In this document: in pieces, positions 30,898 to 39,781 of the stretch | Layout of the letters: every line of letters begins with the position of its first letter | Position numbering within the stretch: position 1 is the first letter of the stretch | From: Paenibacillus flagellatus | Lineage (GTDB): Bacteria; Bacillota; Bacilli; Paenibacillales; NBRC-103111 | DNA: 64,000 nucleotides | Direction of reading: 5' to 3' | Assembly: GCF_003217775.1 (NCBI RefSeq) | Contig: NZ_QJVJ01000021.1 | Location: 1-64,000 of the forward strand | The notes under the pieces: generated by a model | What the model was told of the DNA's origin: nothing | Databases searched by the model: none | The model's input: the letters and a program-made list of their open reading frames with translations, nothing else | Program-made: the position numbers and the translations under genes

Positions 30898-32625
30898 ATG
30901 CCTGGCCATACGAAAGGTTCGCCGGGGCCGGGGAAAGCGATCGCGAAAGGCGCCCTCGTGCTCGGCGCGGCCGCCGTCGTCTCCAAGCTGCTCGGCACGC
31001 TGCAGAAAATACCGCTGCAGAATGTGGCCGGCGACAACGTCTTCGGCATCTATAACGCGGTGTATCCGCTCTATATTTTGATTATGTTCGTCGCGACGGC
31101 CGGGTTTCCGATCGCCGTCTCCCGATTCGTCGCCGAGGAGCGGGCAAACGGTCGTCCCGACGGGGCGCTGGGTGTGCTGAGGATGGCGTTGGCGCTGTCC
31201 GTGGGCACCGGTCTCGTCTGCTTCGGCCTGCTCTACTTCGGAGCCGGGACGATCGCCTCGTGGATCGGCAACCGGCAAACGGAGGCGGCGCTGCGCAGCG
31301 TGTCGTTCGCGCTGCTGTTCGTCCCCGTGATGGCGTCGCTGCGGGGCTACTTTCAGGGGCTCGGCGACATGATCCCGACCGGGGTCTCGCAGGTGGCGGA
31401 GCAATTCGCTCGCGTGGCGGTCATGGTGGCGCTGCTCGTGGCGCTCGTCCGGGCGGGGGCGTCCGACGCGTCGATCGCGGCGGGCGCGACGTTCGGCTCG
31501 GCCGCGGGCGCCTTCGCCGGCCTGCTCGTCATGGCCGGCTACTGGGCCGCGCATCGCCGCCGCAGCGGCGGACGGCCCTCCGCAGCGGCCGACGCGGGAG
31601 CGTCCCGGCGCGCGAATCGCGGCGTCGGCTACCGGGCGTTCATCGGCTACGCGCTGCCGATCTGCCTCGGCTCGATCGTCCTGCCGATGCTGACGCTGGC
31701 CGATACGTTCACGATGCCGAGGCTGCTCGTACGCTCGGGGCTGGACGAGGCGGGAGCGATGACGCAGTTCGGCCTGTACAACCACGGCTTGCCGCTCGTA
31801 CAGCTGGTGGCGATGGTTGCGTCGTCGATGTCGGTCGCGCTCGTCCCCGCCCTGTCGCACGCGCGAGCGACAGGGACGCTCGCGAGCGTCCGCCGAAGCG
31901 CGGAGGCGTCGCTCCGCATCGCCTGGCTGATCGGCTTGGCGGCGTCGGCGGGGATGGCCGTGGCGGCGATTCCGCTCAACGTCATGTTTTTCGCCAGCCC
32001 GGCGGGATATGAAGCGATGACGATACTCGCCTTCACCGCCGTCTTCAGCGTCGTCCAGATCGTGACGAGCGCGCTGCTGCAAGGGCTCGGGGCGGAGCGG
32101 GCGACGGCGGTCCATCTGCTCGTCGCGGCCGCGGTCAAGGTGGGGCTGAACCTCCTGCTCATGCCGCTGTGGGGCATCGAAGGGGCGGCGGTCGCCGCCG
32201 TAGCCGCCTACGCCGCAGCCGCCGGGCTGAACGTCGTCCGGCTTCGCCGCTACGGCTTCGCGCGGCTCGGCTGGCGCGAATACGGCGTCAAGCCGGCCGT
32301 CTGCACGCTCGCGATGGCGGCCGTGGCCGCGGCCGTCCTGTTCGCGGCCGATCGGCTGGCGATCGTCGTCGCCCCGGACATGCCGTACCGGCTGCGGCAG
32401 ACGATCGCCGCACTGCTCGCCGTGGCCGCCGGCGCGCTCGCCTTCGCCCTTCTGCTGTTCCGCGCCGGCCTCGTCCGCGCCGAGGAGCTGGCCGCCGTGC
32501 CGAAGCTGGGCGCCAAGCTGCTGCCGCCTTTGCGCAAATGGCGCATTTTACCCCATCAAGGAGGAACGACATGCCCTCAACCCTTACCGTCGTCGGACTC
32601 GGCTCCGGAGACGAAAACCAACTGA
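30898..32625 (+). CDS. yabM: MOP-superfamily flippase YabM (SpoVB/MurJ-like)
   Basis: 575 aa with about 14 membrane segments, oligosaccharide/lipid flippase superfamily. The N-terminal KGALVLGAAAVVSKLLGTLQK and IPLQNVAGDNVFGIYN are typical of YabM/SpoVB. It probably moves lipid-linked precursors; the substrate is unknown. ATG at 30898 has GGAGGAGAG at 6 nt. The last 19 codons overlap mazG by 55 nt in another frame and read poorly as protein, which suggests loss of the original stop. Confidence 0.87.
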   Translation: MPGHTKGSPGPGKAIAKGALVLGAAAVVSKLLGTLQKIPLQNVAGDNVFGIYNAVYPLYILIMFVATAGFPIAVSRFVAEERANGRPDGALGVLRMALALSVGTGLVCFGLLYFGAGTIASWIGNRQTEAALRSVSFALLFVPVMASLRGYFQGLGDMIPTGVSQVAEQFARVAVMVALLVALVRAGASDASIAAGATFGSAAGAFAGLLVMAGYWAAHRRRSGGRPSAAADAGASRRANRGVGYRAFIGYALPICLGSIVLPMLTLADTFTMPRLLVRSGLDEAGAMTQFGLYNHGLPLVQLVAMVASSMSVALVPALSHARATGTLASVRRSAEASLRIAWLIGLAASAGMAVAAIPLNVMFFASPAGYEAMTILAFTAVFSVVQIVTSALLQGLGAERATAVHLLVAAAVKVGLNLLLMPLWGIEGAAVAAVAAYAAAAGLNVVRLRRYGFARLGWREYGVKPAVCTLAMAAVAAAVLFAADRLAIVVAPDMPYRLRQTIAALLAVAAGALAFALLLFRAGLVRAEELAAVPKLGAKLLPPLRKWRILPHQGGTTCPQPLPSSDSAPETKTN

Positions 32626-34061
32626 CGCTCGGCGTCTGGAACCGGCTGCGGGAAGCCGGCACCGTCTACGCACGCACCGAAAACCATCCGGTCGTCGACT
32701 ATTTGAAGCGAAACGGCGTTTCCGTCCGTTCGTTCGATCACCTGTACGAAGCGCACGGAACGTTCGGTGGCGTATACGCCGCCATCGTGGACGAGCTGCT
32801 TCGCCTCGCGCGCGAAAGCGAATCACCGATTGTGTATGCCGTACCGGGTCATCCGATGGTGGCGGAATCGACGACGAAGCTGCTGCGCGAACGGTGTTCG
32901 CAGGAAGGGCTCGAGCTGTCCGTCGTCGGAGGAGAAAGCTTCCTCGACCAAGCGTTCGCCCGATTCGGGTTCGACCCGATCGAAGGCGTGGCGCTGTTCG
33001 ACGCCACCGATCTCCCGGCGGCCGGAGCCGGGCTGGAGCCGAGAAGGCACGCGCTGATCGCGCAAGTGTACGATACGCATACGGCGTCCGACGCGAAGCT
33101 GTTCCTGATGAACGTCTATCCCGACGATTACGAAGTCGTCGTCGGCCACGAGCTCGGCGTAGCCGCTCGGGAGCGGATCGTGCGCGTGCCGTTGTACGAG
33201 CTCGACCGGTTGGACGGCTACGGCAACTTGTCGCTTGTCTGGGTGCCGAGCACGACGGACGACGCGGTTCGCAACCGCACGTTCGAGCGGCTTCGCGAGA
33301 TCGTCGACATTTTGCGCAGCCCGGAAGGCTGTCCGTGGGACCGGGAGCAGACGCACGCCAGCATCCGCAAAAACTTGATCGAGGAAACGTACGAAGTGCT
33401 GGAGACGATCGACGACGACGATCCGGACGCGATGTGCGAGGAGCTCGGCGATTTGCTGCTGCAAATCATGCTGCACAGCCAGATGGAGGCGGAGACGGGC
33501 GCGTTCGACGTACACGACGTCATCGCCGGCTTGAACGAGAAGCTCGTCCGCCGACATCCGCACGTGTTCGGGGAGCGGGGGGCGGAAGACGCCGACGAAG
33601 CGCTGCGCAACTGGAACGCGGTGAAAGCCGACGAGAAGCGAAGCAAAGGCGTCGATCCGGAGAAGCAGTCCGTGCTGGCCGGCGTCCCCCGCGATTTGCC
33701 GGGGCTCATGAAAGCGTACAAGCTGCAGAAGAAGGCGGCGCAGGTCGGCTTCGACTGGGAGCGGCAGGACGAGGTGTTCGCCAAAATCGAGGAGGAGCTG
33801 GCCGAGCTTCGCGAGGCGGGCGAAGACGAGCGGATGGACGAGCTCGGCGATTTGTTGTTTGCTGTTGTCAATTTGGCTCGATTTATGAAGATTGATCCCG
33901 AAGAAGCGATCGCTTCGACAAACCGGAAATTCGTCGAACGGTTCGCTCATATCGAGAACCGGCTTCGCGAGCAGGGGAAATCGTTCGAGCAAGCGGGCTT
34001 GTCGGAGATGGAGCTTTTGTGGCAGGAAGCAAAAAAACTTTCGAAAAATGCGAGATCGTAG
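32571..34061 (+). CDS. yabN: YabN: tetrapyrrole-methylase-like domain + MazG pyrophosphohydrolase
   Basis: 496 aa. N-terminal SAM-methylase-fold domain (about 1-225; TVVGLGSGDENQLT, YAVPGHPMVAES) and C-terminal MazG with two EExxE repeats (about 270-490; CPWDREQTH, EETYEVLE, EELGDLLLQ, later EEELAEL and DELGDLLFA). MazG hydrolyses NTPs to NMP and PPi, often house-cleaning. ATG with AAGGAGG at 6 nt, located within the end of yabM. Confidence 0.92.
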   Translation: MPSTLTVVGLGSGDENQLTLGVWNRLREAGTVYARTENHPVVDYLKRNGVSVRSFDHLYEAHGTFGGVYAAIVDELLRLARESESPIVYAVPGHPMVAESTTKLLRERCSQEGLELSVVGGESFLDQAFARFGFDPIEGVALFDATDLPAAGAGLEPRRHALIAQVYDTHTASDAKLFLMNVYPDDYEVVVGHELGVAARERIVRVPLYELDRLDGYGNLSLVWVPSTTDDAVRNRTFERLREIVDILRSPEGCPWDREQTHASIRKNLIEETYEVLETIDDDDPDAMCEELGDLLLQIMLHSQMEAETGAFDVHDVIAGLNEKLVRRHPHVFGERGAEDADEALRNWNAVKADEKRSKGVDPEKQSVLAGVPRDLPGLMKAYKLQKKAAQVGFDWERQDEVFAKIEEELAELREAGEDERMDELGDLLFAVVNLARFMKIDPEEAIASTNRKFVERFAHIENRLREQGKSFEQAGLSEMELLWQEAKKLSKNARS

Positions 34062-34172
34062 AAGGATTTTCCTTGCTGACAAAGAATACATACTACCGTA
34101 CAGGCTAAAAGCCCGGCGAACCCAGCTTTCGACAGAAAGCTTCAAGCCAACCATTTTAGGAGGAATCAAACG

Positions 34173-34445
34173 ATGAACAAGACAGATCTCGTAAACAACA
34201 TCGCTGCTAAAAGCGGATTGTCCAAAAAGGATGTCGAATCCGTATTGAACGGTTTCTTGGGTGAAGTAACGGACGCTTTGTCCGCTGGCGGCAAAGTACA
34301 ATTGATCGGCTTCGGCACGTTCGAAACCCGCACGCGCTCCGGCCGCACGGGCCGCAACCCGCAAACGGGCCAAGAAATCAAAATCCCGGCTTCCAAGGTT
34401 CCCGCTTTCAAAGCCGGCAACAAGCTTAAAGAAGCCGTAAAATAA
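34173..34445 (+). CDS. hup: DNA-binding protein HU
   Basis: 90 aa nucleoid protein. MNKTDLVNNIAAKSGLSKKD, then VQLIGFGTFE and the DNA-arm region RTGRNPQTGQEIKIPAS with the intercalating Pro. Strong TTAGGAGG site. CATACTA at 34089-34095 resembles a forespore -10, but no good -35 accompanies it; the SigA promoter is not evident. The downstream gene overlaps by 1 nt. Confidence 0.96.
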   Translation: MNKTDLVNNIAAKSGLSKKDVESVLNGFLGEVTDALSAGGKVQLIGFGTFETRTRSGRTGRNPQTGQEIKIPASKVPAFKAGNKLKEAVK

Positions 34446-34705
34446 TGCGTCTCGACAAGTTTCTGAAAGTATCCAGATTGATCAAGCGGCGTACGGTCGC
34501 GAAGGACGTATCCGACCAGGGCCGAATCTGGATCAACGGAAGGGAAGCGAAGGCGAGCAGCACCGTGAAGCCGGGAGACGAGCTCGTCATCCGGTTCGGT
34601 CAGAAGAGCGTCACCGTACGCGTCGAGCGGATCGCCGAAACGACCCGGAAGGAAGAAGCGAATCAGATGTATACGATTCTTAAAGAAGAGACGCATTCGG
34701 AATAG
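34445..34705 (+). CDS. rqcP: RqcP / YabO, S4-domain ribosome quality-control factor
   Basis: 86 aa. S4 RNA-binding domain protein that works with RqcH to add alanine tails to stalled nascent chains on 50S subunits. MRLDKFLKVSRLIKRRTVAK is the S4 start, with WINGREAKASSTVKPGD following. Its ATG overlaps the hup stop (TAATG), so it is translationally coupled. A terminator follows. Confidence 0.94.
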   Translation: MRLDKFLKVSRLIKRRTVAKDVSDQGRIWINGREAKASSTVKPGDELVIRFGQKSVTVRVERIAETTRKEEANQMYTILKEETHSE

Positions 34706-34718
34706 TCCGGGTGCGCGA

Positions 34719-34747
34719 GATCGGCCGATGCGGCCGGTCTTTTTTTG
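34719..34747 (+). terminator. Terminator after rqcP
   Basis: Stem GATCGGCC/GGCCGGTC (one G-U), 5-nt loop, then eight T with one more run downstream. Confidence 0.87.
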
Positions 34748-34777
34748 TTTCGTTCGAACGGGTTCTAAAACGGACGG

Positions 34778-34807
34778 CCCTCCCATAATCTAGTCGTAGA
34801 GGGAGGG
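34778..34807 (+). promoter_or_regulatory. Possible Shine-Dalgarno-sequestering hairpin before yabP
   Basis: CCCTCCC (34778-34784) is complementary to GGGAGGG (34801-34807), which is the ribosome site of yabP 9 nt before its ATG. If both arms are in the transcript the site could be masked. CATAATCT in the loop also resembles a weak SigE -10, in which case the 5' arm would not be transcribed. Confidence 0.4.
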
Positions 34808-34816
34808 GTACATGCC

Positions 34817-35098
34817 ATGATCGATCCGGTCAAAACGAAACGTCAGGAAGTGAAGATGCTCAACCGCAAGCTGCTCGAGCTGTCGGGGGTGCTTAACGTC
34901 GAAAGCTTCGACAGCGAGGAGTTTTTGCTCGAGACGGAGTGCGGGTTCCTGGCCATCAAGGGACAAAATTTACATATCAAAAACTTGAACCTCGAGCAGG
35001 GGCTTGTGGCGATCGAAGGGCTGGTGCACGGCCTGACGTATTTGGATGCGAACGCGAACGAGAAATCGAAAAGCTTCTTAGGGAAGTTGTTCAAGTGA
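34817..35098 (+). CDS. yabP: Sporulation protein YabP
   Basis: 93 aa, YabP/YqfC family, required for sporulation in B. subtilis under SigE; molecular role unknown. Contains LLELSGVLNVESFDSEEFLLET and the glycine-rich LAIKGQNLHIKNLNLEQG pattern. The ATG at 34817 is preferred because an ATG 6 nt upstream stops at once. Overlaps yabQ by 4 nt. Confidence 0.93.
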   Translation: MIDPVKTKRQEVKMLNRKLLELSGVLNVESFDSEEFLLETECGFLAIKGQNLHIKNLNLEQGLVAIEGLVHGLTYLDANANEKSKSFLGKLFK

Positions 35099-35685
35099 GT
35101 CTCCACGTCCAGTTTCTCACGTTGTCGGTAATGGCGGGCAGCGGCGCGTTCATGGGAGCGCTTTTCGACGTCTATCGCGTCTTGTCCGGACAGCTGCGGC
35201 CCCCCCGTTGGCTCGTTCCGCTGCTCGACGCCGTCTACTGGATCGCCGCGACTCTCTTCGTCTTCCGCGCCCTGCTCTACAGCAACTACGGACAAGTCCG
35301 CCTGTACGTATTCATCGGACTGGCTCTCGGCGTCTGGCTGTACTTCCGCATCGCGAGCAAGCTGACGATCCGGCTCGTCCACCTCGTTATCCGCATCGTT
35401 CTGGCGCTGATCCGGTTCGGGCGCCGTACGATCGAGGTGGCGGTCATCAAGCCGATCGTGCTGCTGTACCGGCTCGTGATCGTCCTCTTCGGATTTTTGG
35501 CGGCGTTCTCTGTATTCCTTTTCAAAATTGTGCTACAATTGCTTTATCCGTTCCGGTTATTGGGACGAGCGCTCTGGAAGCCGCTGCGGAAGCGGGTGAA
35601 GGCGCCGAACTGGTGGATACGATTCACCGGCTTTTGCGTCCGGTCGGTACAAGCCGTCCGGAAGTGGTTCGGCCGAAACGGATAA
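35095..35685 (+). CDS. yabQ: Spore cortex protein YabQ
   Basis: 196 aa membrane protein needed for cortex formation in Bacillus. Hydrophobic segments at about residues 5-25, 38-58, 66-85 and 125-148, then a basic tail. GTG at 35095 overlaps the yabP stop (GTGA). The frame is open further upstream but lies inside yabP. Expected in the mother cell outer forespore membrane. Confidence 0.9.
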   Translation: MSLHVQFLTLSVMAGSGAFMGALFDVYRVLSGQLRPPRWLVPLLDAVYWIAATLFVFRALLYSNYGQVRLYVFIGLALGVWLYFRIASKLTIRLVHLVIRIVLALIRFGRRTIEVAVIKPIVLLYRLVIVLFGFLAAFSVFLFKIVLQLLYPFRLLGRALWKPLRKRVKAPNWWIRFTGFCVRSVQAVRKWFGRNG

Positions 35686-35714
35686 AACATCGAGCGGGAG
35701 GATACGGGTAAGCC

Positions 35715-36038
35715 ATGCGGGAAGCCAGTACGACCGGGACACCGGAAACATCGAATAGAGGCGCCAGACGCCGTGTTCGGCTGCTCGCATTCGCGATGGT
35801 CGGCTTCTTGACTTGGGCGGCTCTCATCCTGTGGAATCAGCAAGGGCGTCTCGGCGTCAAAGCGGCTCAAGTGGAAGAGCTCGAGCAGAAGCGGATCGAG
35901 ACGATCCAATCGAACGAGAATTACAAGAAAGAGATCGAGCGCTTGAACGACCCGGAATATATTTTGCAAAAGATCAGGAAAGAATACCATTACTCCAGAC
36001 CCGGGGAAACGTTGTTCTATACCCCGAAATCACCGTAA
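35715..36038 (+). CDS. divIC: Cell-division protein DivIC (FtsB-like)
   Basis: 107 aa bitopic protein of the divisome; partners FtsL and DivIB. Basic N-terminus, one membrane segment (about residues 22-41), then a coiled coil (about 45-85) and the conserved PEYILQKIRKEYHYSRPGE region. ATG with GGGAGG at 13 nt, a long spacing. Confidence 0.92.
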   Translation: MREASTTGTPETSNRGARRRVRLLAFAMVGFLTWAALILWNQQGRLGVKAAQVEELEQKRIETIQSNENYKKEIERLNDPEYILQKIRKEYHYSRPGETLFYTPKSP

Positions 36039-36052
36039 GCCCACGGCCCATA

Positions 36053-36082
36053 TTGACCTTCATGCGACCGATCTTGTATAAT
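36053..36082 (+). promoter_or_regulatory. SigA promoter of yabR
   Basis: TTGACC (36053-36058), 18 bp, TATAAT (36077-36082). It gives a leader of about 130 nt before yabR. Confidence 0.72.
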
Positions 36083-36219
36083 CTCCATATCCGATCTTCA
36101 TATCGCCTGCCTGTTGGTGCACATTTTTGCGTCCGAACCGTCGCAAAAGTGGCCATAATTGCGTATGGATAGGTATAAGAGATTATTTTCAACATATTCT
36201 AGGGAGGAACGTTTTATTC

Positions 36220-36681
36220 ATGGCAATTGAAGTGGGCACCAAGTTGGAAGGCAAGGTGACAGGCATTACTCATTTCGGGGCATTCGTGGAACTGTCTGCA
36301 GGCGTAACCGGCCTTGTTCACATTTCCGAAATTGCCGACAACTACGTTAAGGACGTCAACGACCATCTCAAGCTCGAAGACAAAGTGTTGGTAAAGGTCA
36401 TTAACGTAGACAAGGACGGCAAAATCGGCCTGTCCATTCGCCAAGCCGTCGACAAGCCTCCCGGCGAGCAACGCCCGGAACGTCCGGAACGCAGCTTCAA
36501 TCGGGATCGCGACGACCGGGGCCGGAATGATCGCGGCGGTCGCCCCTTTAAACCTGCAGCCAATCGAATGACGTTCGAGGACAAGATGTCGCGTTTTTTG
36601 AAGGACAGCGAGGAACGGATCTCCTCTTTGAAAAAAAACACAGAAGGCAAGCGGGGCGGAAGAGGCGCGCGCCGGGTATAA
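36220..36681 (+). CDS. yabR: S1 RNA-binding domain protein YabR
   Basis: 153 aa. One S1 domain (about residues 4-75: GTKLEGKVTGITHFGAFVEL, GLVHISEIAD, KVINVDKDGKIGLSIRQ) followed by an Arg/Asp-rich disordered stretch and a basic tail. General RNA-binding role; exact function unknown. ATG at 36220 with AGGGAGGAA, spacing about 10. Confidence 0.92.
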   Translation: MAIEVGTKLEGKVTGITHFGAFVELSAGVTGLVHISEIADNYVKDVNDHLKLEDKVLVKVINVDKDGKIGLSIRQAVDKPPGEQRPERPERSFNRDRDDRGRNDRGGRPFKPAANRMTFEDKMSRFLKDSEERISSLKKNTEGKRGGRGARRV

Positions 36682-36723
36682 CCGGAACGGTCGGCCCGCA
36701 CCGAATCCGTATGGAAAAGCGTT

Positions 36724-36756
36724 ACGCCGATCGTCCGTCAGGACGTCGGCGTTTTT
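36724..36756 (+). terminator. Terminator after yabR
   Basis: ACGCCGA...TCGGCGT outer stem with GTCC/GGAC inside, then TTTTT. Confidence 0.85.
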
Positions 36757-36838
36757 GGTTTAGCCGGCAAGCGTCGCCCCTGGGTACAAGCGGCATTTGA
36801 CAAACGGGGCGATCTTGTATATACTAACATATTGTTAT

Positions 36839-36912
36839 GGCGGCGTAGCTCAGCTGGCTAGAGCGTACGGTTCATACCCGTGAGGTCGGGGGTTCGATCC
36901 CCTTCGCCGCTA
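36839..36912 (+). tRNA. tRNA-Met (CAT)
   Basis: 74 nt cloverleaf. Acceptor GGCGGCG/CGCCGCT, D-arm AGCTCAGCTGGCTAGAGC, anticodon loop with CAT at 36873-36875 and stem ACGGT/ACCCG-T region, T-loop TTCGATC. CCA is not encoded. It closely resembles the elongator tRNA-Met that precedes spoIIE in B. subtilis; the tRNA-Glu that follows there is absent. Confidence 0.95.
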
Positions 36913-36930
36913 TCGATGATCAACGAACAA

Positions 36931-36967
36931 AAGCTCCGACACGTTCCGGCGTGCGCGGGGCTTTTTT
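36931..36967 (+). terminator. Terminator after tRNA-Met
   Basis: AAGCTCCG pairs with CGGGGCTT (one G-U), with CACG/CGTG inside, then TTTTTT. Confidence 0.82.
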
Positions 36968-37202
36968 CGTATTTTGCCGGGCGGCATGTATGCTTTTGTC
37001 GGACAAGCCCGCAACGGTTGCGAATCGACACTGTTTTACCCGTTCGGCGGACGAATCGGCGGGCGCCGCCCCGAATAATAGACAAGAGAAGCGCCGGGGA
37101 CGTTTTCAGAAAACGGTCGGATCACAGACGGGCCAACGGCTCGAAGCGAACGCGCGGGTCGGCCGTTTTTGTCGGAAAATTATTCGGCTCTATCAACTCA
37201 TT
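36968..37202. other. Upstream region of spoIIE
   Basis: No gene seen. It holds two TTTTGTCGGA words (near 36994 and 37166), each one base from the Spo0A box TTTTGTCGAA; they could be weak activator sites for spoIIE. The first is part of a TTGTC-G-GACAA palindrome. Confidence 0.4.
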
Positions 37203-37235
37203 GTGACAAACTTTATACTAGATTGTTTTTATAAT
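37203..37235 (+). promoter_or_regulatory. Spo0A-type SigA promoter of spoIIE with 21-bp spacer
   Basis: GTGACA (37203-37208) and TATAAT (37230-37235) are 21 bp apart. Over-long spacing is the known feature of Spo0A-activated SigA promoters such as spoIIE and spoIIG in B. subtilis. A TTTTTGTCGGAAAA word lies about 30 bp upstream. Confidence 0.65.
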
Positions 37236-37273
37236 AGGGAACACGAAACGATTCAAGGTGGTGTTCCTCTTTT

Positions 37274-39766
37274 ATGCAAAAATGGAATGTGCTCAACCTG
37301 AAATCTTCGCCGCTGGGCGGCGTGATGCAGAGGGCGAAAGCCGGCGGCAAACGGACGCTGATGGAAAACCGGTTCGTCCAGTCGGTGATCGCCAAGAAGT
37401 GGGCGTTTCTGCTCGTAGCCATGGCCTTTTTGCTCGGAAGGGCGATGATTCTGGAGCAGCTGGCGCCGTTCGCGATCGCGTACTTCGCCGTCGTCTACTT
37501 CGTGCGCAAAGATTTGACGCGCTGGGTCGGCTTGGCGCTCGTCGTCGGCAGCTTGTTCGCCTTCGAATTGAAGACGGGGTACATCGTGACGGAGATGATC
37601 GTCTTCCTCCTGGTTCAGAAAGGGCTGGAGAAGTACGAGCATTCGGAGCTGTCGTACGCGCCGCTGATCGTATTCGCTTCCGCGTTCTCGGTTCAACTGT
37701 TCGGGTACATCGTCGCCTCCGATTTGACCTGGTATACGCTCATGCTGACGGCCGTCGAAGCCGCGCTCAGCTTCGTGCTGACGCTCATCTTCATCCAGGC
37801 GATTCCGGTGTTTACGCTGACGCGCAAAAATTATCACCTCAAGAACGAAGAAATCATTTGCCTCATTATATTGCTCGCCTCGGTCATGACCGGCACCGTC
37901 GGGTGGGTCATCCAATCGGTATCGGTGGAGCATGTGCTGTCGCGGTATCTGATCTTGCTGTTCGCCTTGGTCGGAGGCGCACCGATGGGCGCTTCGGTCG
38001 GGGTTATCACCGGGTTGATCCTGAGCCTGGCCAATGTGAACGCCATTTACCAGATGAGTCTCCTCGCCTTCTCGGGCATGCTGGCCGGGCTGCTGAAGGA
38101 AGCGAACCGGATGGCCGTGGCGTTCGGCATGCTGCTCGGCTCGTCGATTTTGTCCATCTATATCGGCAGCCAGACGGAAGTGATGAGCTCGACGTGGGAA
38201 TCGGTCGCCGCGGTGATCCTGTTCATGCTGACGCCGCGCGGGGTCATTCAGACGATCGCGAAGTACGTGCCGGGCACGCAGGAAAATTTGAAGTCGCAGC
38301 ACGACTATGCGAAGCGGGTGCGGGATATAACGGCCGGTCGCGTCGAACAGTTCTCGGAGGTGTTCCGCCAGCTCTCCCGCAGCTTCAAACAGCTGACGCA
38401 CGTGGATGAGACGGAGGCGAAGGAGCAGGAGGTCGGCCACTTTATGAACTCGGTCGCCCAGAAGACGTGCGCCACGTGCTGGAAGCGCAAGCAATGCTGG
38501 GACGATAAATTTTATCAAACTTACAAATATATGACGGACATGATGAGCGAAATCGACGCCCGCGAGACGATCGGGAAGAAGGACATCCCGTCGGAATGGC
38601 GCCAGGTTTGCGTTCGCACCGATCAGGTGCTGGACGTCATGAAGCGGGAGTATGCGTTGTACAAGCACGATTTGCATTGGAAACGGCAAATTCACGAGAG
38701 CCGCCAGCTCGTGGCGGAGCAGCTGACGGGCGTCTCGCAGGTGATGGAGGATTTGGCGAAGGAGATCAAGCGGGAGGGCCACGAGCTGTTCCTGCAGGAG
38801 GAGCAAATCCGCGGCGCGCTCGAAGACCTCGGGCTGTCGATCCACAGCATCGATATCGTCAGCCTGGAGGAAGGCAACGTCGAGATCGAAATCATCCACC
38901 AATATACGAAAGGGTTCGACGAGTGCCGCAAAATTATCGCTCCGCTCCTGTCCGACATCCTGGGCGAAAATATCGCGGTACGCAGCGAGGAAATATCGAG
39001 CCGGGGCGACGGCTACGCGACCGTGCTGTTCTGCTCCGCGAAGGAGTTTGAGGTCGAGACAGGCGTCGCCGGGGCGGCCAAAGGCGGCGATCTGCTGTCG
39101 GGCGACAGCTTCAGCACGGTCGAGCTCGGCAACGGCAAGTTCGCGGTGGCGATCAGCGACGGGATGGGGAACGGGGAGCGGGCGCGGGCCGAGAGCAGCG
39201 CGGCGCTGTCCATCCTGCAGCAGCTGCTGCAGTCGGGTATGGACGAGAAGCTCGCGATCAAGTCGGTCAATTCGGTGCTTATGCTCCGCTCGTCCGACGA
39301 GATGTTCGCGACGGTCGACGTCGCGCTGATCGACCTGTACAGCGCGAAGACGACGTTTATGAAAATCGGCTCGACGCCAAGCTACATTAAGCGAGGCTCG
39401 GAAGTGATCCAAATTTCGGCGAACAATTTGCCGATCGGCATTATCCAGGATATCGACGTCGATCTCGTCGCGATGCAGCTGCTGCCGGGCGACGTTCTGA
39501 TCATGATGACCGACGGCATCTTCGATGCGCCGGGTCCGGCCGTCAACAAGGAGCTGTGGATGAAGCGGATCATCCAAGGCATCGATGCGGAGGAGCCGCA
39601 ATCGTTCGCGGATTGCTTATTGGAGACGATCGTGCGGTATCATCAGGGCGAAATTATGGACGATATGACCGTCGTCGTCGCCCGAATCGAGAAGTACAAG
39701 CCGGAATGGGCCACGTTCCGCTGGCCGGGTCTCGCCCGGGTGGAACGGCCGAAGACGGTCAGCTGA
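37274..39766 (+). CDS. spoIIE: Stage II sporulation protein E (membrane PP2C phosphatase)
   Basis: 830 aa. Dephosphorylates SpoIIAA to release SigF in the forespore and interacts with FtsZ. About ten membrane segments in residues 40-335, a central regulatory region (about 340-590), and the C-terminal PP2C domain (about 600-810; AISDGMGNGERA, VDVALIDL, IMMTDGIFD metal-binding Asp residues). ATG with AAGGTGG upstream. Preceded by the 21-bp-spaced promoter and followed by a terminator. Confidence 0.96.
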   Translation: MQKWNVLNLKSSPLGGVMQRAKAGGKRTLMENRFVQSVIAKKWAFLLVAMAFLLGRAMILEQLAPFAIAYFAVVYFVRKDLTRWVGLALVVGSLFAFELKTGYIVTEMIVFLLVQKGLEKYEHSELSYAPLIVFASAFSVQLFGYIVASDLTWYTLMLTAVEAALSFVLTLIFIQAIPVFTLTRKNYHLKNEEIICLIILLASVMTGTVGWVIQSVSVEHVLSRYLILLFALVGGAPMGASVGVITGLILSLANVNAIYQMSLLAFSGMLAGLLKEANRMAVAFGMLLGSSILSIYIGSQTEVMSSTWESVAAVILFMLTPRGVIQTIAKYVPGTQENLKSQHDYAKRVRDITAGRVEQFSEVFRQLSRSFKQLTHVDETEAKEQEVGHFMNSVAQKTCATCWKRKQCWDDKFYQTYKYMTDMMSEIDARETIGKKDIPSEWRQVCVRTDQVLDVMKREYALYKHDLHWKRQIHESRQLVAEQLTGVSQVMEDLAKEIKREGHELFLQEEQIRGALEDLGLSIHSIDIVSLEEGNVEIEIIHQYTKGFDECRKIIAPLLSDILGENIAVRSEEISSRGDGYATVLFCSAKEFEVETGVAGAAKGGDLLSGDSFSTVELGNGKFAVAISDGMGNGERARAESSAALSILQQLLQSGMDEKLAIKSVNSVLMLRSSDEMFATVDVALIDLYSAKTTFMKIGSTPSYIKRGSEVIQISANNLPIGIIQDIDVDLVAMQLLPGDVLIMMTDGIFDAPGPAVNKELWMKRIIQGIDAEEPQSFADCLLETIVRYHQGEIMDDMTVVVARIEKYKPEWATFRWPGLARVERPKTVS

Positions 39767-39781
39767 TTTCGTTTTCCCCTC

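Noticed and set aside
36913-36930. Second tRNA (tRNA-Glu) after tRNA-Met, as in B. subtilis
   Set aside because: No cloverleaf is present; a terminator follows the tRNA-Met gene directly.
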